This document shows positions 53,183-62,809 of a DNA stretch of 64,000 bases, piece by piece. The notes below the pieces were generated by a model. That model saw nothing but the letters and a program-made list of their open reading frames with translations, had not been told where the DNA came from and did no database searches. Made by a program: the position numbers and the translations under genes. Each line of letters begins with the position of its first letter. Within the stretch, counting starts at the first letter, position 1. The DNA is from Amycolatopsis sp. 195334CR (GTDB lineage Bacteria > Actinomycetota > Actinomycetes > Mycobacteriales > Pseudonocardiaceae): assembly GCF_017309385.1 (NCBI RefSeq), contig NZ_JAFJMJ010000001.1, positions 1,302,001 through 1,366,000 on the forward strand, given 5' to 3'.

Positions 53183-54342
53183 AGTTCCGGGCCCACCGCC
53201 TCGAGCTTGCCCGCTTCCTCCAGCGCGCGGGTGAGCAGCGCCTGCTCGGATTCGTTGGGCGCGGCACCGCGGCAGTCGGCCACGAAGGTGGACGCGATCT
53301 CCAGATCGGACCGGCCGCGGATGGCCTCGGAGTACTTGAGCTCACCGGTGGCGCGTCCGCCGTCCGGCTCCCATTCCAGGTGCACGGCGTGGGCGAACCT
53401 GGTGCGCAGCTTGCGCATCGCGTCGATCGGGCGGACCTCGTCGGTGAGCGTGATCGAGAGGTAGCAGTCCTCGAACTCGGTGTGCTCAGGCGCTTCGAGC
53501 AGGGCCTCGAGCTTGCCGCGCAGGGTGGCGAGGCGGCGCGGCACGGGCAGGTCGTGCCGGGTGACCTCGGCGAGCCCGGCCGCGTCGAACTCCACCAGCC
53601 ACACCGATTTCCGTTGCTGCGACTCGGAAAACGAGTACGCGAGCGGGCTGCCGGAGTAACGGAGGTGGGGGGCGAGCACCTGCGGGCCGTGCAGGTGGCC
53701 GAGTGCGACGTAGTCCACGCCGTCGAACACCGAGCCGTCGACGTCCTCGACCCCGCCGACGGCGATGGTGCGTTCGGATTCGGTGGGCGCGGCACCGCTG
53801 ACGAAGGCGTGTGCGAGCACGATGGACCGGGTTCCGGCGGGCCGGGTGGCGAGGTCCTCGCGGATGCGCCGCATGGCTTCGGTGAGCACGCCGGTGTGGC
53901 CCTTCGCCTCCGGCACGCCGAGCGCGTGCCGAGCTGGTTCCGGCTCCAGGTAAGGGATTCCGTAGCAGGCGATCGGGCCGTGGTCATCCTCGAACAGGAC
54001 CGGCTCGTGCAGTTCCTCGATGGTGGTGCGGAGGTACAGCCCGCCCGCCGCGGCGAACCCGGCGAACGCGCCCAGCCGCGCGGCGGAATCGTGGTTGCCC
54101 GGGGTGATCACCACGCGGGCGCCCGCCTCGCGGATCTGCTCCAGGCCCCTGGTCGCGGCCCGCACGGCCTCGGCGGAGGGCACCGCGCGGTCGTACACGT
54201 CCCCGGCGACGAGCACGACGTCGACCGCCTCGGCCGAGACCAGCTCGGCGAGGTGGGTCAGCACGGCTTCCTGCTCGGCCAGCAGGTCGGTGCCGTGGAA
54301 GGTACGCCCGACGTGCCAGTCCGACGTGTGCAGGACCTTCAT
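53179..54342 (-). CDS. sbcD: SbcD/Mre11-like nuclease subunit
   Basis: 387 residues from ATG 54342 (a TTG three codons upstream is possible). Metallophosphoesterase signatures: HTSDWHVGRTFHG, VVLVAGDVYDRAVPS, VVITPGNHDSAARL, LAHAFVSGA and ALGHLHGPQ. Mn-dependent nuclease partner of SbcC. First gene of the sbcDC operon, divergent from rmuC. Confidence 0.96.
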   Translation of the reverse strand: MKVLHTSDWHVGRTFHGTDLLAEQEAVLTHLAELVSAEAVDVVLVAGDVYDRAVPSAEAVRAATRGLEQIREAGARVVITPGNHDSAARLGAFAGFAAAGGLYLRTTIEELHEPVLFEDDHGPIACYGIPYLEPEPARHALGVPEAKGHTGVLTEAMRRIREDLATRPAGTRSIVLAHAFVSGAAPTESERTIAVGGVEDVDGSVFDGVDYVALGHLHGPQVLAPHLRYSGSPLAYSFSESQQRKSVWLVEFDAAGLAEVTRHDLPVPRRLATLRGKLEALLEAPEHTEFEDCYLSITLTDEVRPIDAMRKLRTRFAHAVHLEWEPDGGRATGELKYSEAIRGRSDLEIASTFVADCRGAAPNESEQALLTRALEEAGKLEAVGPEL

Positions 54343-54482
54343 GTTCTTCAAGTTAGGCGCTGCCTCCGGGAAGACCGGGGACCTGTCGTGGGCGTGTCAC
54401 CGCACGGATTCTGTCGGTGTCCTCGGCCATGATGGGCACCGACCCCTTCGACGCAGGTTCGACGCAGAGGAGTGTGCTTGCG

Positions 54483-55391
54483 GTGACCACGGTGATCACC
54501 GCGGCGGCGGTGGCCGTCGCGCTGGTGCTCGCGATCGGGATCGCCCTGGTCTGGCGGCTCTACACGGACAGCGTGCGGCGGGCGGACTCGGCGGTCCGGC
54601 AGATCGACGCCGAGCGCAAGCGGGTGGACGCGCAGCAGGCCGCGTTGCGGCGGTACGAGGTCGCGTTCGCCTCCATCAGCGGCCGCGGTGAACTGGGCGA
54701 ACAGGTGCTCGCGGAGACGGCGAAGGCGCTGGGTCTGCGTGAGGGGCTGCACTTCACGCTGCAGACGGACCTGGCCGGTGGTGGCGCGGCCAAGCCGGAC
54801 ATGGTGCTGCGGGTCGGCGGCGACCGCACGGTCCCGGTGGACGCCAAGGCGAGCATGGCGTGCTGGGCGGAGGCGGTGGAAACGGACGATCCGGCCGAAC
54901 GGCTCGACGCGCTGCGGGTGCACGTGCGCAACCTGCGGTCGCGCGCGGCGGAGCTGTCCGGGAAGGGGTACGCGCGCTGGGCGGACGCGATCTACGGCAC
55001 GATCATGTTCGTCCCGTCGGACGCGGCGGTGGTGGCCGCACTGGACACCGATCCCGAACTGCTGCGCTGGTTGCTGGACCGGCGGATCTTCATCTGCGGC
55101 CCGACGGGGTTCGCGGTGCTGGCTTCGTCCGCTTTGTTCGCGGTGACCGAAACGGCGCTGGCCGAGGACGTGGAGATGGTGCGGGAGGCGGCCGCTTCGG
55201 CGCACCGGGCGGCCGGTGGGGCGATCGACGCGCTGAACCTGTCCAGCACGCACCTGCAGCGCTTCGTCTCCGCGCGGCGTCGTGAACTGGAAGCGCTGGA
55301 AGGCTTCCGGGCGGCGGTCACGCCGTTGACCGAGGCCGCCGCGAGCCCGGCCCCGGTGCCCGCCATCCGGCGCGGGGAGGAGCTTGCCTAG
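54483..55391 (+). CDS. rmuC: RmuC-family DNA recombination protein
   Basis: 302 residues from GTG 54483 (ATG 54429 also in frame; GAGGAG at 54467-54472 favours the later start). One N-terminal membrane helix, a coiled-coil (SAVRQIDAERKRVDAQQAALRRYE), then the RmuC nuclease-like core with PDMVLRVGGDRTVPVDAKASM and DAIYGTIMFVPSDAAVVAAL. RmuC limits recombination at inverted repeats; fits beside sbcDC. Shorter than E. coli RmuC by the coiled-coil. Confidence 0.92.
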   Translation: MTTVITAAAVAVALVLAIGIALVWRLYTDSVRRADSAVRQIDAERKRVDAQQAALRRYEVAFASISGRGELGEQVLAETAKALGLREGLHFTLQTDLAGGGAAKPDMVLRVGGDRTVPVDAKASMACWAEAVETDDPAERLDALRVHVRNLRSRAAELSGKGYARWADAIYGTIMFVPSDAAVVAALDTDPELLRWLLDRRIFICGPTGFAVLASSALFAVTETALAEDVEMVREAAASAHRAAGGAIDALNLSSTHLQRFVSARRRELEALEGFRAAVTPLTEAAASPAPVPAIRRGEELA

Positions 55392-55583
55392 ACGCCGTGG
55401 GAATCGAGTCGCAAGGCGACGCTCCGGACGCTGCGAAATCGAGGCAGAGGTCTGCGTCACACCGCAGAGGGGAACGCATTCGCCCTGATGGCGGCATTGT
55501 CGATCACGCTGGGAGGCCGATCGGGCGAGTGGGCTGAGACAGTGGTGGCATTCCCCCCGTGACCACGGGATACGGTGTGCTGT

Positions 55584-56825
55584 GTGACCGCCATACGCGA
55601 TCGGCAGAGCGATCCCGACGCCGACGACCTCTTCGTACCCTGGGACGAGCTTCCCATCGTGGGTACGCGACGAGGGCTGCCCTGGTGGGGCGGCGTGCTG
55701 CTGGGCTTCGGGCTGGCCGCGCTCGGCGCGGTGGCCAGCCTGCAGATCACCGACAACCTGGAACTGATCTTCCAGGGTGCCTACTTCATCGGTGCGGTCG
55801 GGGCGGTCGCCGCGGTTCAGCGCCGCAGCCTGTTCGGGCCGATGGTGCAGCCGCCGCTGATCCTGGCCGTCACGGTGCCCGCCGCGTTGCTGTTCTCCGG
55901 CACGCCCGCCGGCGGGGACACCTTCTCCACCGCGCTGGCCATCGCGCAGCCGCTGATCAACGGCTTCCCGACGATGGCCATCACCACCGGCGCGGCGCTG
56001 GCGCTCGGTTTCTTCCGGATCTACCGCGAGCGGGACCCCGACCCGCCGATGAAGCCCATGAAGAAGGGCAAGGACGGGCGGCCTGCCGAAGCTGCTCGGC
56101 CGCCGAAGGCTCGGGCGCGCGCGGATGAGGACGCTCCGCCGCGACGTCCGGCCCGTGGCGGCCGCGACTCGGACTTCGACGACTTGGACGACGACCGGGG
56201 CCGGGGCCGCGGGTTCGGCCGTGGCCGCGGCGCAGACCGCGGCTCGGGCCGCGATGGCGGCCGTGGCGAAGGCGGCCGTGGTGGCCGCAGCGGTGGTGGC
56301 CGTGGCGACTTGGACCGCGGCGACGGTGGCCGCGATGGCGGTCGAGGTGGCGACGGAGGCCGCGGTGACCTGGGCCGCGACGGTGGCCGGGGCGATGGCG
56401 GCCGAGGTGGCGATGGCGGCCGGGGCGACGGTGGCCGAGGTGGCGATGGCGGCCGCGGCGACGGTGGCCGAGGTGGCGATGGTGGCCGCGGCGGTGACCT
56501 GGGCCGTGGCGATCGGAACCCCGATCGTGGGCGCGGTCGAGGCCGGGATCGCGAGCCGCTGCGGGACCGTGAAGCTCCGTCGCGGCGGCCGGCCGCCGGT
56601 GCTGGCGGGCCCGTGCGGCGCCGCCCGCCGGAAGACACGCCGCGTCGCCGGGAACCACTCGACCGTGAACCCCGAAAGCGCAACCCACCACCGGGCGACA
56701 AGCCGGTCCGCCGGAACCCACCGCCCCCGCGTACCGGCGACGCCCCCCGCGACCGGACCGGCCGCCCACCCGGCAGGCGCACCCCTCCCCCGCGAACCCG
56801 CCCCTGGGACGACGAGCGCGACTGA
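55584..56825 (+). CDS. Membrane protein with long Arg-Gly-Asp/Gly-rich tail (DUF6542-like)
   Basis: 413 residues, GTG 55584. Residues 30-140 carry four membrane helices (LPWWGGVLLGFGLAALGAVA..., FQGAYFIGAVGAVAAVQRRS). After residue 145 the tail is intrinsically disordered: KPMKKGKDGRP, then RGG/GRGD repeats, then a Pro/Arg-rich end. The 33-bp DNA repeat inside codes GRGDGGRGGDG three times. The membrane part resembles DUF6542 of actinobacteria; role unknown. The tail is probably RNA- or DNA-binding or a phase-separating linker (inference). The 192-base gap before it shows no other gene. Confidence 0.8.
   Translation: MTAIRDRQSDPDADDLFVPWDELPIVGTRRGLPWWGGVLLGFGLAALGAVASLQITDNLELIFQGAYFIGAVGAVAAVQRRSLFGPMVQPPLILAVTVPAALLFSGTPAGGDTFSTALAIAQPLINGFPTMAITTGAALALGFFRIYRERDPDPPMKPMKKGKDGRPAEAARPPKARARADEDAPPRRPARGGRDSDFDDLDDDRGRGRGFGRGRGADRGSGRDGGRGEGGRGGRSGGGRGDLDRGDGGRDGGRGGDGGRGDLGRDGGRGDGGRGGDGGRGDGGRGGDGGRGDGGRGGDGGRGGDLGRGDRNPDRGRGRGRDREPLRDREAPSRRPAAGAGGPVRRRPPEDTPRRREPLDREPRKRNPPPGDKPVRRNPPPPRTGDAPRDRTGRPPGRRTPPPRTRPWDDERD
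56385..56483 (+). repeat. Three 33-bp tandem repeats coding Gly-Arg-Asp units
   Basis: Units at 56385-56417, 56418-56450 and 56451-56483 differ by only a few silent bases (GGC/GGT, CGG/CGC). Degenerate units flank them (about 56260-56510). Copy number is likely to vary between strains. Confidence 0.9.
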
Positions 56826-56846
56826 CCGAGGCCGCCCCCGACGGCG

Positions 56847-56880
56847 CCCCGCCCGCCAGCGTCGCCCCCGCCCGCCAGCG
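56847..56880. repeat. Tandem repeat left of palindrome B2 (15 bp, 19-bp period)
   Basis: CCCCGCCCGCCAGCG at 56847-56861 and again at 56866-56880, the second copy touching the left arm of the palindrome. Confidence 0.8.
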
Positions 56881-56932
56881 CAGTGAATGTGGCTTTCACT
56901 GCACATTCCGCAGTGAAAGCCACATTCACTGC
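56880..56932. repeat. Intergenic palindrome, type B copy 2
   Basis: Perfect 23-base arms (56880-56902, 56910-56932), loop ACATTCC, between convergent genes. Each arm is itself an inverted repeat, GCAGTGAA-N7-TTCACTGC, so the element can fold as one long hairpin or two small ones. Confidence 0.92.
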
Positions 56933-56933
56933 A

Positions 56934-56966
56934 GCCGGCTAGCGGGAGGCGGCCGGCTAGCGGGAG
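56934..56966. repeat. Tandem repeat right of palindrome B2 (15 bp, 18-bp period)
   Basis: GCCGGCTAGCGGGAG at 56934-56948 and 56952-56966; the second copy contains the stop codon of the aldo/keto reductase (56957-56959). Confidence 0.85.
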
Positions 56967-58000
56967 CCGTGCAGGGCGGCGTCCGCCACCCCCAGGCGGT
57001 CACCGGCGGTCTTCGCCTGGTGCCAGTGCGGGTAGATCAGCTCCGGCGCGCTCACCGAATCCAAAGTAGACAGTTCAGCATCCGACAACCGCAACGAAGC
57101 CGCGCCCAGGTTGTCCACCAGCTGCGACTCCTTCCGCGCCCCGATGACCAAAGTGGACACCGCGGGCCGCGTCAGCAGGTACGCCAGGGCCACCTGCGCC
57201 GGCGAAACCCCGTGCCCCGAAGCGATTTCCACCAGCCGGTCGATCGTGTCGTAGAGGCGCGACTCGTTCCGCACCGGCGGCTCGTCCCATGAACTCAGGT
57301 GCCGGCCCTCCGAAGCCGAAGAACCCCGCCGGTACTTCCCCGACAGCAGCCCACCGGCCAGCGGGCTCCACACCATGATCCCCAGCCCCTGGTCCACGGA
57401 CAGCGGCACCAGCTCGTACTCCGCGTCCCGGCTCTCCAGCGAGTAGTAGATCTGGTTGCTCACGAACCGCTGGTACCCGCGCGCGTCCGCCACCGCCAGC
57501 GCCTTCATCAGCTGCCAGCCCGCGTAGTTCGACACCCCCAGGTACCGCACCTTCCCCGACCGCACCAGGGTGTCCAGCGCCTCGAGCGTCTCCTCCAGCG
57601 GCGTCTGCCCGTCCCACTCGTGCACGTGGTAGATGTCGATGTGGTCGGTGCCGAGCCGCCGGAGGCTGGCTTCGGCCTGCGTCAGCACGTGGTGCCGCGA
57701 AAGCCCGGCGTCGTTCGGGCCGTCGCCCATGCCCATCCGGACCTTCGTCGAGATGAGCACGCGGTCCCGGCGCCCGGCGAGCACCTTGCCGACGATCTCC
57801 TCGGACACCCCGGTCGAGTACACGTTGGCCGTGTCGATCAGGTTCACCCCGGCGTCGAGGCACAGGTCGACCTGACGCCGGGCATCGTCCACCCCGGTGT
57901 CCCCGACGTTGGCGAACACCCCGCCACCGCCGAAGGTCATCGTGCCCATGGTCAGCGCCGAGACCCGCAGCCCGGACCGGCCCAGCTGGCGATACTCCAT
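56957..58000 (-). CDS. Aldo/keto reductase
   Basis: 347 residues, NADPH-dependent carbonyl reductase, (beta/alpha)8 barrel. Tetrad residues visible: Asp and Tyr in NLIDTANVYSTG, Lys in VLISTKVRMG, His in DIDIYHVHEWDG. NADPH loop: LVIGARKESQLVDNLG. Substrate unknown; resembles the YajO/AKR11-12 groups. Ends next to palindrome B2. Confidence 0.94.
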   Translation of the reverse strand: MEYRQLGRSGLRVSALTMGTMTFGGGGVFANVGDTGVDDARRQVDLCLDAGVNLIDTANVYSTGVSEEIVGKVLAGRRDRVLISTKVRMGMGDGPNDAGLSRHHVLTQAEASLRRLGTDHIDIYHVHEWDGQTPLEETLEALDTLVRSGKVRYLGVSNYAGWQLMKALAVADARGYQRFVSNQIYYSLESRDAEYELVPLSVDQGLGIMVWSPLAGGLLSGKYRRGSSASEGRHLSSWDEPPVRNESRLYDTIDRLVEIASGHGVSPAQVALAYLLTRPAVSTLVIGARKESQLVDNLGAASLRLSDAELSTLDSVSAPELIYPHWHQAKTAGDRLGVADAALHGSR

Positions 58001-58056
58001 CGAGCGTCCTCCCGATTTCCGTTGCCCCTCAAGGCGAACCTAACCGGGAAGCGAGC

Positions 58057-59055
58057 TCAGCGCACGGTGCTGCGGAGCTCCTTCGGCAGCGAGAAGGTGA
58101 TCTTCTCGCTGGCCGTGGTGACCTCGTCGACGTCGCCGTAACCGCGCTCGGCCAGCCAGTCGAGCAGGTTCATCACCAGGCTGTCCGGCACGGAGGCCCC
58201 GCTGGTCACGCCGACCGTGGTGACCCCGTCCAACCAGGACTCGTCCACCTCGTGCGCGAAGTCGACCAGGTGCGCGTCCTTCGCCCCGGCCTTCAGCGCC
58301 ACCTCGACCAGCCGCTTCGAGTTCGACGAGTTGGTCGAGCCGACCACGATCACCAGGTCGCACTCCGGCGCCAGCGCCTTCACCGCCACCTGCCGGTTCG
58401 TGGTGGCGTAGCAGATGTCGTCGCTCGGCGGGTCCGAGATCTCGGGGAACCGCTCGCGCAGCTGATCCACCCGCTCCATCGTCTCGTCCACGCTCAGCGT
58501 GGTCTGGGACAGCCAGATCACCTTCGACGGGTCGCGCACGGCGACCTTGTCCACGTCCTCGGCGGTGTCCACCAGCTGGACGTGCTCGGGCGCCTCGCCC
58601 GCGGTGCCCTCGACCTCTTCGTGCCCCTCGTGGCCGATGAGCAGGATGTCGTAGTCGTTCTTGGCGAACCGGTTGACCTCTTTGTGCACCTTGGTGACCA
58701 GCGGGCAGGTGGCGTCGATGGTGCGCAGGTTGCGCTCGGCGGCCTCGGCGTGCACCGCGGGTGAAACGCCGTGCGCGGAGAACACCACGAGCGCGCCCTC
58801 GGGCACCTCGTCCGTCTCGTCGACGAAGATCGCGCCGCGCTCGCGCAGCGTCTCGACCACGTGCCGGTTGTGCACGATCTCCTTGCGGACGTACACCGGC
58901 GGGCCGTGCAGCTCCAGCGCCTTCTCCACCGCGATCACCGCGCGGTCGACCCCGGCGCAGTAACCGCGCGGCTTCGCGAGCAGCACTCGCTTGCCCTCGC
59001 GCGGCTTGATCGGGGCGATTTCGGCGGGCTCGGTACCAGGAGTCGGTGAGCTCAT
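58057..59055 (-). CDS. ispH: 4-Hydroxy-3-methylbut-2-enyl diphosphate reductase (IspH/LytB)
   Basis: Last step of the MEP isoprenoid pathway, 4Fe-4S enzyme. 332 residues; the three cluster cysteines are in [32 protein letters not shown] and [14 protein letters not shown]; the substrate-site pair is in [12 protein letters not shown] and the SNSKRL-type segment. Divergent from the lipid-droplet protein and xse genes, as in mycobacteria. Confidence 0.97.
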   Translation of the reverse strand: MSSPTPGTEPAEIAPIKPREGKRVLLAKPRGYCAGVDRAVIAVEKALELHGPPVYVRKEIVHNRHVVETLRERGAIFVDETDEVPEGALVVFSAHGVSPAVHAEAAERNLRTIDATCPLVTKVHKEVNRFAKNDYDILLIGHEGHEEVEGTAGEAPEHVQLVDTAEDVDKVAVRDPSKVIWLSQTTLSVDETMERVDQLRERFPEISDPPSDDICYATTNRQVAVKALAPECDLVIVVGSTNSSNSKRLVEVALKAGAKDAHLVDFAHEVDESWLDGVTTVGVTSGASVPDSLVMNLLDWLAERGYGDVDEVTTASEKITFSLPKELRSTVR

Positions 59056-59182
59056 GCCCCCAGGGTACGGGTACGCCCGTTGTGCCCGGGCTCACGCGTG
59101 GGTCGTTCGGTTAGGCCGTTGGAGTAGGCCGAACAACACACAGAGTTGGGCAGGACGGCCTAGGTACGGCAGGCTGTACGGC

Positions 59183-59782
59183 ATGAAGCCACTCCCGCTC
59201 CCGCTGCGCGTCGCGGCGGGCCTCGCGGTGGAGACCGTAGAGCGGGCTCGCGAACTGCCCCGGCAGCTCACTGGCCTCCCGGTCACCGTCGCCAGCCAGG
59301 TACTCCAGTTCTCCATGCGCGTCCAGCAGCACGTCACCGAGCTGGCGATCAAGGGGGACGACGTGCTGTCCTCCCTGCGCCCGGTCGAGGAGTCGCCCAG
59401 CTGGGCCACCTTCGACGAGGACCTGCCGGAGGCACCCTCCCGCAACGGTCACCGCGCCGAACCGGCCGCCGCCGAAGCCGCGGCCGCCAAGGCCGGAGCC
59501 ACCGCCACCGGAGCCACAGCCGCCGAGGCCGGAGCCGCCGAGGCCGAGGACCCCTGGGCCGCCGAAGAGCAGGCCATCGCCGAGGAGGCGGGCCCGGCCG
59601 GCGTCACCGGTTACGACGAGCTGACCCTGCCGCAGCTGCGCGCGCGGCTGCGGAAGTTCTCCGCCGCCGAGGTGGAGGAGCTGCTCGCCTACGAACGCGA
59701 CCACCAGAACCGGCCGTCGTTCACCGGCATGCTGGCCCGGCGGCTCGGCAACCTCCAGCAGCCCGGCGAAGGCGGCCAATGA
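59183..59782 (+). CDS. Lipid-droplet-associated-type protein
   Basis: 199 residues. Amphipathic N-terminal helices ([43 protein letters not shown]) followed by an Ala-rich disordered middle (about 95-135) and a helical C-terminal part ([33 protein letters not shown]). Related genes between ispH and xseA in mycobacteria (Rv1109c position) are annotated as lipid-droplet-associated. It may bind triacylglycerol or phospholipid surfaces. Overlaps xseA by 4 bases (ATGA). Confidence 0.82.
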   Translation: MKPLPLPLRVAAGLAVETVERARELPRQLTGLPVTVASQVLQFSMRVQQHVTELAIKGDDVLSSLRPVEESPSWATFDEDLPEAPSRNGHRAEPAAAEAAAAKAGATATGATAAEAGAAEAEDPWAAEEQAIAEEAGPAGVTGYDELTLPQLRARLRKFSAAEVEELLAYERDHQNRPSFTGMLARRLGNLQQPGEGGQ

Positions 59783-61029
59783 GCGAAACCGCGGCTCGCG
59801 AGACCTCGACCGCGGAGAACCCCTGGCCGGTGCGCACGGTCGCACGCAAGATCGGGGACTGGATCCACCGCCTCGGCGCGGTGTGGGTGGAGGGGCAGGT
59901 CACCCAGATCTCCGCCCGGCCAGGCACCGGGACGGCCTTCCTCACCCTGCGCGACCCGGCCGCGGACGTGTCGATGTCGGTGACCTGCCCGATGAGCCTG
60001 CTCCGCTCGCTCGAACCGCCACCGCGCGAGGGCGCCAGCGTGCTGGTCAACGCGCGGCCCGCGTACTTCTTCGGACGCGGCACGCTGAGCCTGCGGGCCA
60101 GCGAGATCCGCATGGTCGGCATCGGCGAGCTGCTCGCCAGGATCGAGCGCCTGCGCCGGCTGCTCGCCGCCGAAGGCCTGTTCGCCCAGGAGCGGAAGCG
60201 ACGGCTGCCGTTCCTGCCGAAGGGCATCGGACTGATCACCGGCCGCGCGTCGGCCGCCGAGCGCGACGTGCTGGTCAACGCGCACGCCCGCTGGCCGGCC
60301 GCGCACTTCCGGGTGATCAACACCGCGGTGCAGGGCGCGCTCGCGGTCCCGGAGATCCTCGACGCACTGTCCATTTTGGAACGCGACAAGAACGTCGAGG
60401 TGATCGTGATCGCCCGCGGCGGTGGCAGTGTGGAGGACCTGCTGCCGTTCTCCGACGAGGCGCTGTGCCGCGCGGTCTCGAACGCGCGCAAACCGGTGAT
60501 CAGCGCGATCGGCCACGAGCCGGACACCCCGCTGCTCGACCACGTCGCCGACGTGCGCTGCTCCACGCCCACCGACGCGGGCAAGCGCGTGGTGCCGGAC
60601 GTGCGCGAGGAGAGCGAGCGCGTGCGGCAGATGCGCGACCGCGGCCGCCGCGCGTTGCACGGCTGGGTGGACACCCAGCGCCGCCTGCTCGACCAGCTGC
60701 GCAGCCGTCCGGCGCTGGCCGACCCGCTCGGCCCGATCGACCGGCGCGCCGACGAGGTCGAACTCCAGCGCCAGCGCGGCCGTCGCGAGATCCTGTCCAC
60801 GCTGACCAGGGAGCAGACCGCGCTGACCGCGGCGCGGGCCCGGTTGACCGCGCTCGGTCCGGCGGCGACCCTGGAACGGGGTTACGCGGTCGTGCAGTTT
60901 TCCGACGCGGCGGGCAACCTCGGAGTGCTCCGATCGGTCTCTGAAGTGTCGGACGGAACCGAGGTCCGCATCCGGGTGGGCGACGGCGCGGTCCGGGCGA
61001 TCGTGTCCGGGCCCGCAGAGGAGGGGTGA
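59779..61029 (+). CDS. xseA: Exonuclease VII large subunit
   Basis: Single-strand-specific exonuclease VII, catalytic subunit. 416 residues: N-terminal OB fold ([24 protein letters not shown]), nuclease core ([74 protein letters not shown]), then helical coiled region. Encoded with its small subunit two genes downstream. Confidence 0.97.
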   Translation: MSETAARETSTAENPWPVRTVARKIGDWIHRLGAVWVEGQVTQISARPGTGTAFLTLRDPAADVSMSVTCPMSLLRSLEPPPREGASVLVNARPAYFFGRGTLSLRASEIRMVGIGELLARIERLRRLLAAEGLFAQERKRRLPFLPKGIGLITGRASAAERDVLVNAHARWPAAHFRVINTAVQGALAVPEILDALSILERDKNVEVIVIARGGGSVEDLLPFSDEALCRAVSNARKPVISAIGHEPDTPLLDHVADVRCSTPTDAGKRVVPDVREESERVRQMRDRGRRALHGWVDTQRRLLDQLRSRPALADPLGPIDRRADEVELQRQRGRREILSTLTREQTALTAARARLTALGPAATLERGYAVVQFSDAAGNLGVLRSVSEVSDGTEVRIRVGDGAVRAIVSGPAEEG

Positions 61030-61032
61030 GGG

Positions 61033-61434
61033 GTGCTCGAACCACGGGCGAACGAGTTCCTGCCTCTGACCAGCGGGGCCGCCGCGCGCGCCGGTGCCGG
61101 GGCGGTGCTGCTGCGGGCGCAGGAGGCCGACGTCGCGGCGGGTGCCTGCTGGACGGCGCTGATCGCGGGCTGCGCGAACGCGGGCCGGTGGGGGCTGGCG
61201 CCGCGGCTGCGGCAGCTGTCCGAGGCGACCTCGGAGTACGTCGGCACCCGCTGGTGGTCGACCGAGGGCGTGTCGCACCGCAACCGGGTGGCCGGGGCGC
61301 AGGGGCAGATCGAGGACGCGATCGCCGAGGGTGACGGCCAGGAGTTCGCGAAGGCGTTCAGCGACTACGACAACGCGATGGCCAGCGCGGTAGTGTGCGG
61401 CGGACGTCATCGAGCGGAGAAGCAGGCACAGTGA
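61033..61434 (+). CDS. Hypothetical protein between xseA and xseB
   Basis: 133 residues from GTG 61033, overlapping xseB start by 4 bases (GTGA). Alpha-helical, with a Trp-rich core (GTRWWSTEGVSHRNRVAGAQG) and an acidic helix (IEDAIAEGDGQEFAKAFSDYDNA). I recognise no family. The tight coupling on both sides suggests a function linked to exonuclease VII or only a conserved passenger. Confidence 0.75.
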   Translation: MLEPRANEFLPLTSGAAARAGAGAVLLRAQEADVAAGACWTALIAGCANAGRWGLAPRLRQLSEATSEYVGTRWWSTEGVSHRNRVAGAQGQIEDAIAEGDGQEFAKAFSDYDNAMASAVVCGGRHRAEKQAQ

Positions 61435-61652
61435 CCGAAGAACTCGGCTACGAGCAAGCACGCGACCAGCTGGTCGAAGTGGTGCGCGACCTGGAAGCGG
61501 GCGGGCTGTCCCTGGAGCAGTCGCTGGCGCTGTGGGAGAAGGGCGAGAAGCTCGCCAAGGTCTGCGAGCGCCACCTCGACGGGGCGCGCGAACGGGTGGA
61601 GGCCGCGCTGGCCTCGGTGGAGGATTCTCCGGAAGAGGGCAACGCAGGGTGA
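61431..61652 (+). CDS. xseB: Exonuclease VII small subunit
   Basis: 73 residues, standard length. The helical pair YEQARDQLVEVVRDLEAGGLSLEQSLALWEKGEKLAKVCERHL contains the XseB signature. GTG start overlaps the previous stop by 4 bases. Stabilises and wraps the XseA subunit. Confidence 0.96.
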   Translation: MTEELGYEQARDQLVEVVRDLEAGGLSLEQSLALWEKGEKLAKVCERHLDGARERVEAALASVEDSPEEGNAG

Positions 61653-61735
61653 GGAACCCCATCCTCGCGGGTACCCGGAGTGCCGCCGGTATCTGAGAGG
61701 ATGACCGGGCGACTGGACGACCCTGGAGGCAACAC

Positions 61736-62809
61736 ATGTCCAACCCCAGCCAGCCCACCGAAGCCGCCCGCCGCGGGGAGGCACCCGACCGCAACCTGGC
61801 CATGGAGCTGGTCCGGGTGACCGAAGCCGCCGCGATGGCCGCCGGGCGCTGGGTCGGCAAGGGGGACAAGAACGGCGGTGACGGCGCCGCGGTCGACGCG
61901 ATGCGCCAGCTCGTCGGCACCGTGTCCATGCGCGGGGTGGTGGTCATCGGCGAGGGCGAGAAGGACGAAGCCCCGATGCTCTACAACGGCGAAGAGGTGG
62001 GCAACGGCGACGGGCCGCACTGCGACGTCGCGGTGGACCCGATCGACGGCACCACGCTGATGGCCAAGGGCATGCCGAACGCGCTCGCCGTGCTCGCGGT
62101 CGCCGAGCGCGGCGCGATGTTCGACCCGTCCGCGGTGTTCTACATGGAGAAGATGGCGGTCGGGCCGGAGGCCGCCGGGCTGGTCGACCTGGCCGCGCCG
62201 GTCGCGGAGAACATCCGGCGGGTGGCGCAGGCGAAGAACAGCGGCGTGTCCGACGTGACGGTGTGCATCCTGGACCGCCCCCGCCACGAGCAGCTGATCA
62301 AGGAGGTCCGCGAGGCGGGCGCCCGGATCCGGTTCATCTCCGACGGTGACGTGGCGGGCGCGATCGCCGTCGCGCGGCCGAACACCGGGGTGGACATGCT
62401 GCTCGGCATCGGCGGCACGCCGGAGGGCATCATCGCGGCGAGCGCGCTCAAGTGCATCGGCGGTGAGCTGCAGGGCCGGTTGTGGCCGAAGGACGACGAG
62501 GAGCGCGAGAAGGCCCTCGGCGCCGGGCACGACCTGGAGCGCGTGCTCTCCACCGACGACCTGGTCCAGGGCGACAACGTGTTCTTCTGCGCCACCGGCG
62601 TCACCGACGGCGACCTGCTGCGCGGGGTGCACTACCGCGCGGGCGGCGCGACCACGCAGTCGATCGTGATGCGGTCGAAGTCCGGCACGGTCCGGATGAT
62701 CGACGGGTACCACCGGCTGACGAAGCTGCGCTCGTACTCCTCGGTGAACTTCGACGGTCACCTCGACGACGTCGACGACGAGCTCGACGTGGTGCCGCCG
62801 CTCCCGTGA
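61736..62809 (+). CDS. glpX: Class II fructose-1,6-bisphosphatase
   Basis: Gluconeogenic phosphatase, Mg/Mn-dependent. 357 residues: [21 protein letters not shown], the metal sites [15 protein letters not shown] and [16 protein letters not shown], then VCILDRPRH and [25 protein letters not shown] seven bases before ATG. The only FBPase type in most actinobacteria (Rv1099c equivalent). Confidence 0.97.
   Translation: MSNPSQPTEAARRGEAPDRNLAMELVRVTEAAAMAAGRWVGKGDKNGGDGAAVDAMRQLVGTVSMRGVVVIGEGEKDEAPMLYNGEEVGNGDGPHCDVAVDPIDGTTLMAKGMPNALAVLAVAERGAMFDPSAVFYMEKMAVGPEAAGLVDLAAPVAENIRRVAQAKNSGVSDVTVCILDRPRHEQLIKEVREAGARIRFISDGDVAGAIAVARPNTGVDMLLGIGGTPEGIIAASALKCIGGELQGRLWPKDDEEREKALGAGHDLERVLSTDDLVQGDNVFFCATGVTDGDLLRGVHYRAGGATTQSIVMRSKSGTVRMIDGYHRLTKLRSYSSVNFDGHLDDVDDELDVVPPLP

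Noticed and set aside
50321..53464. 1047-residue plus-strand frame opposite sbcC/sbcD
   Set aside because: Shadow of the sbcC coiled-coil codon pattern; no motif, while SbcC has Walker motifs and a zinc hook.
55981..56929. Open frames in several phases over the RGG repeat region
   Set aside because: A repeat length divisible by three with few T/A bases keeps all frames open; only the frame continuous with the membrane domain is supported.
59461..59570. Ala/Gly repeat in the lipid-droplet protein considered as a DNA repeat element
   Set aside because: Short GCC/GCG codon runs only; no unit long or exact enough to call a repeat.
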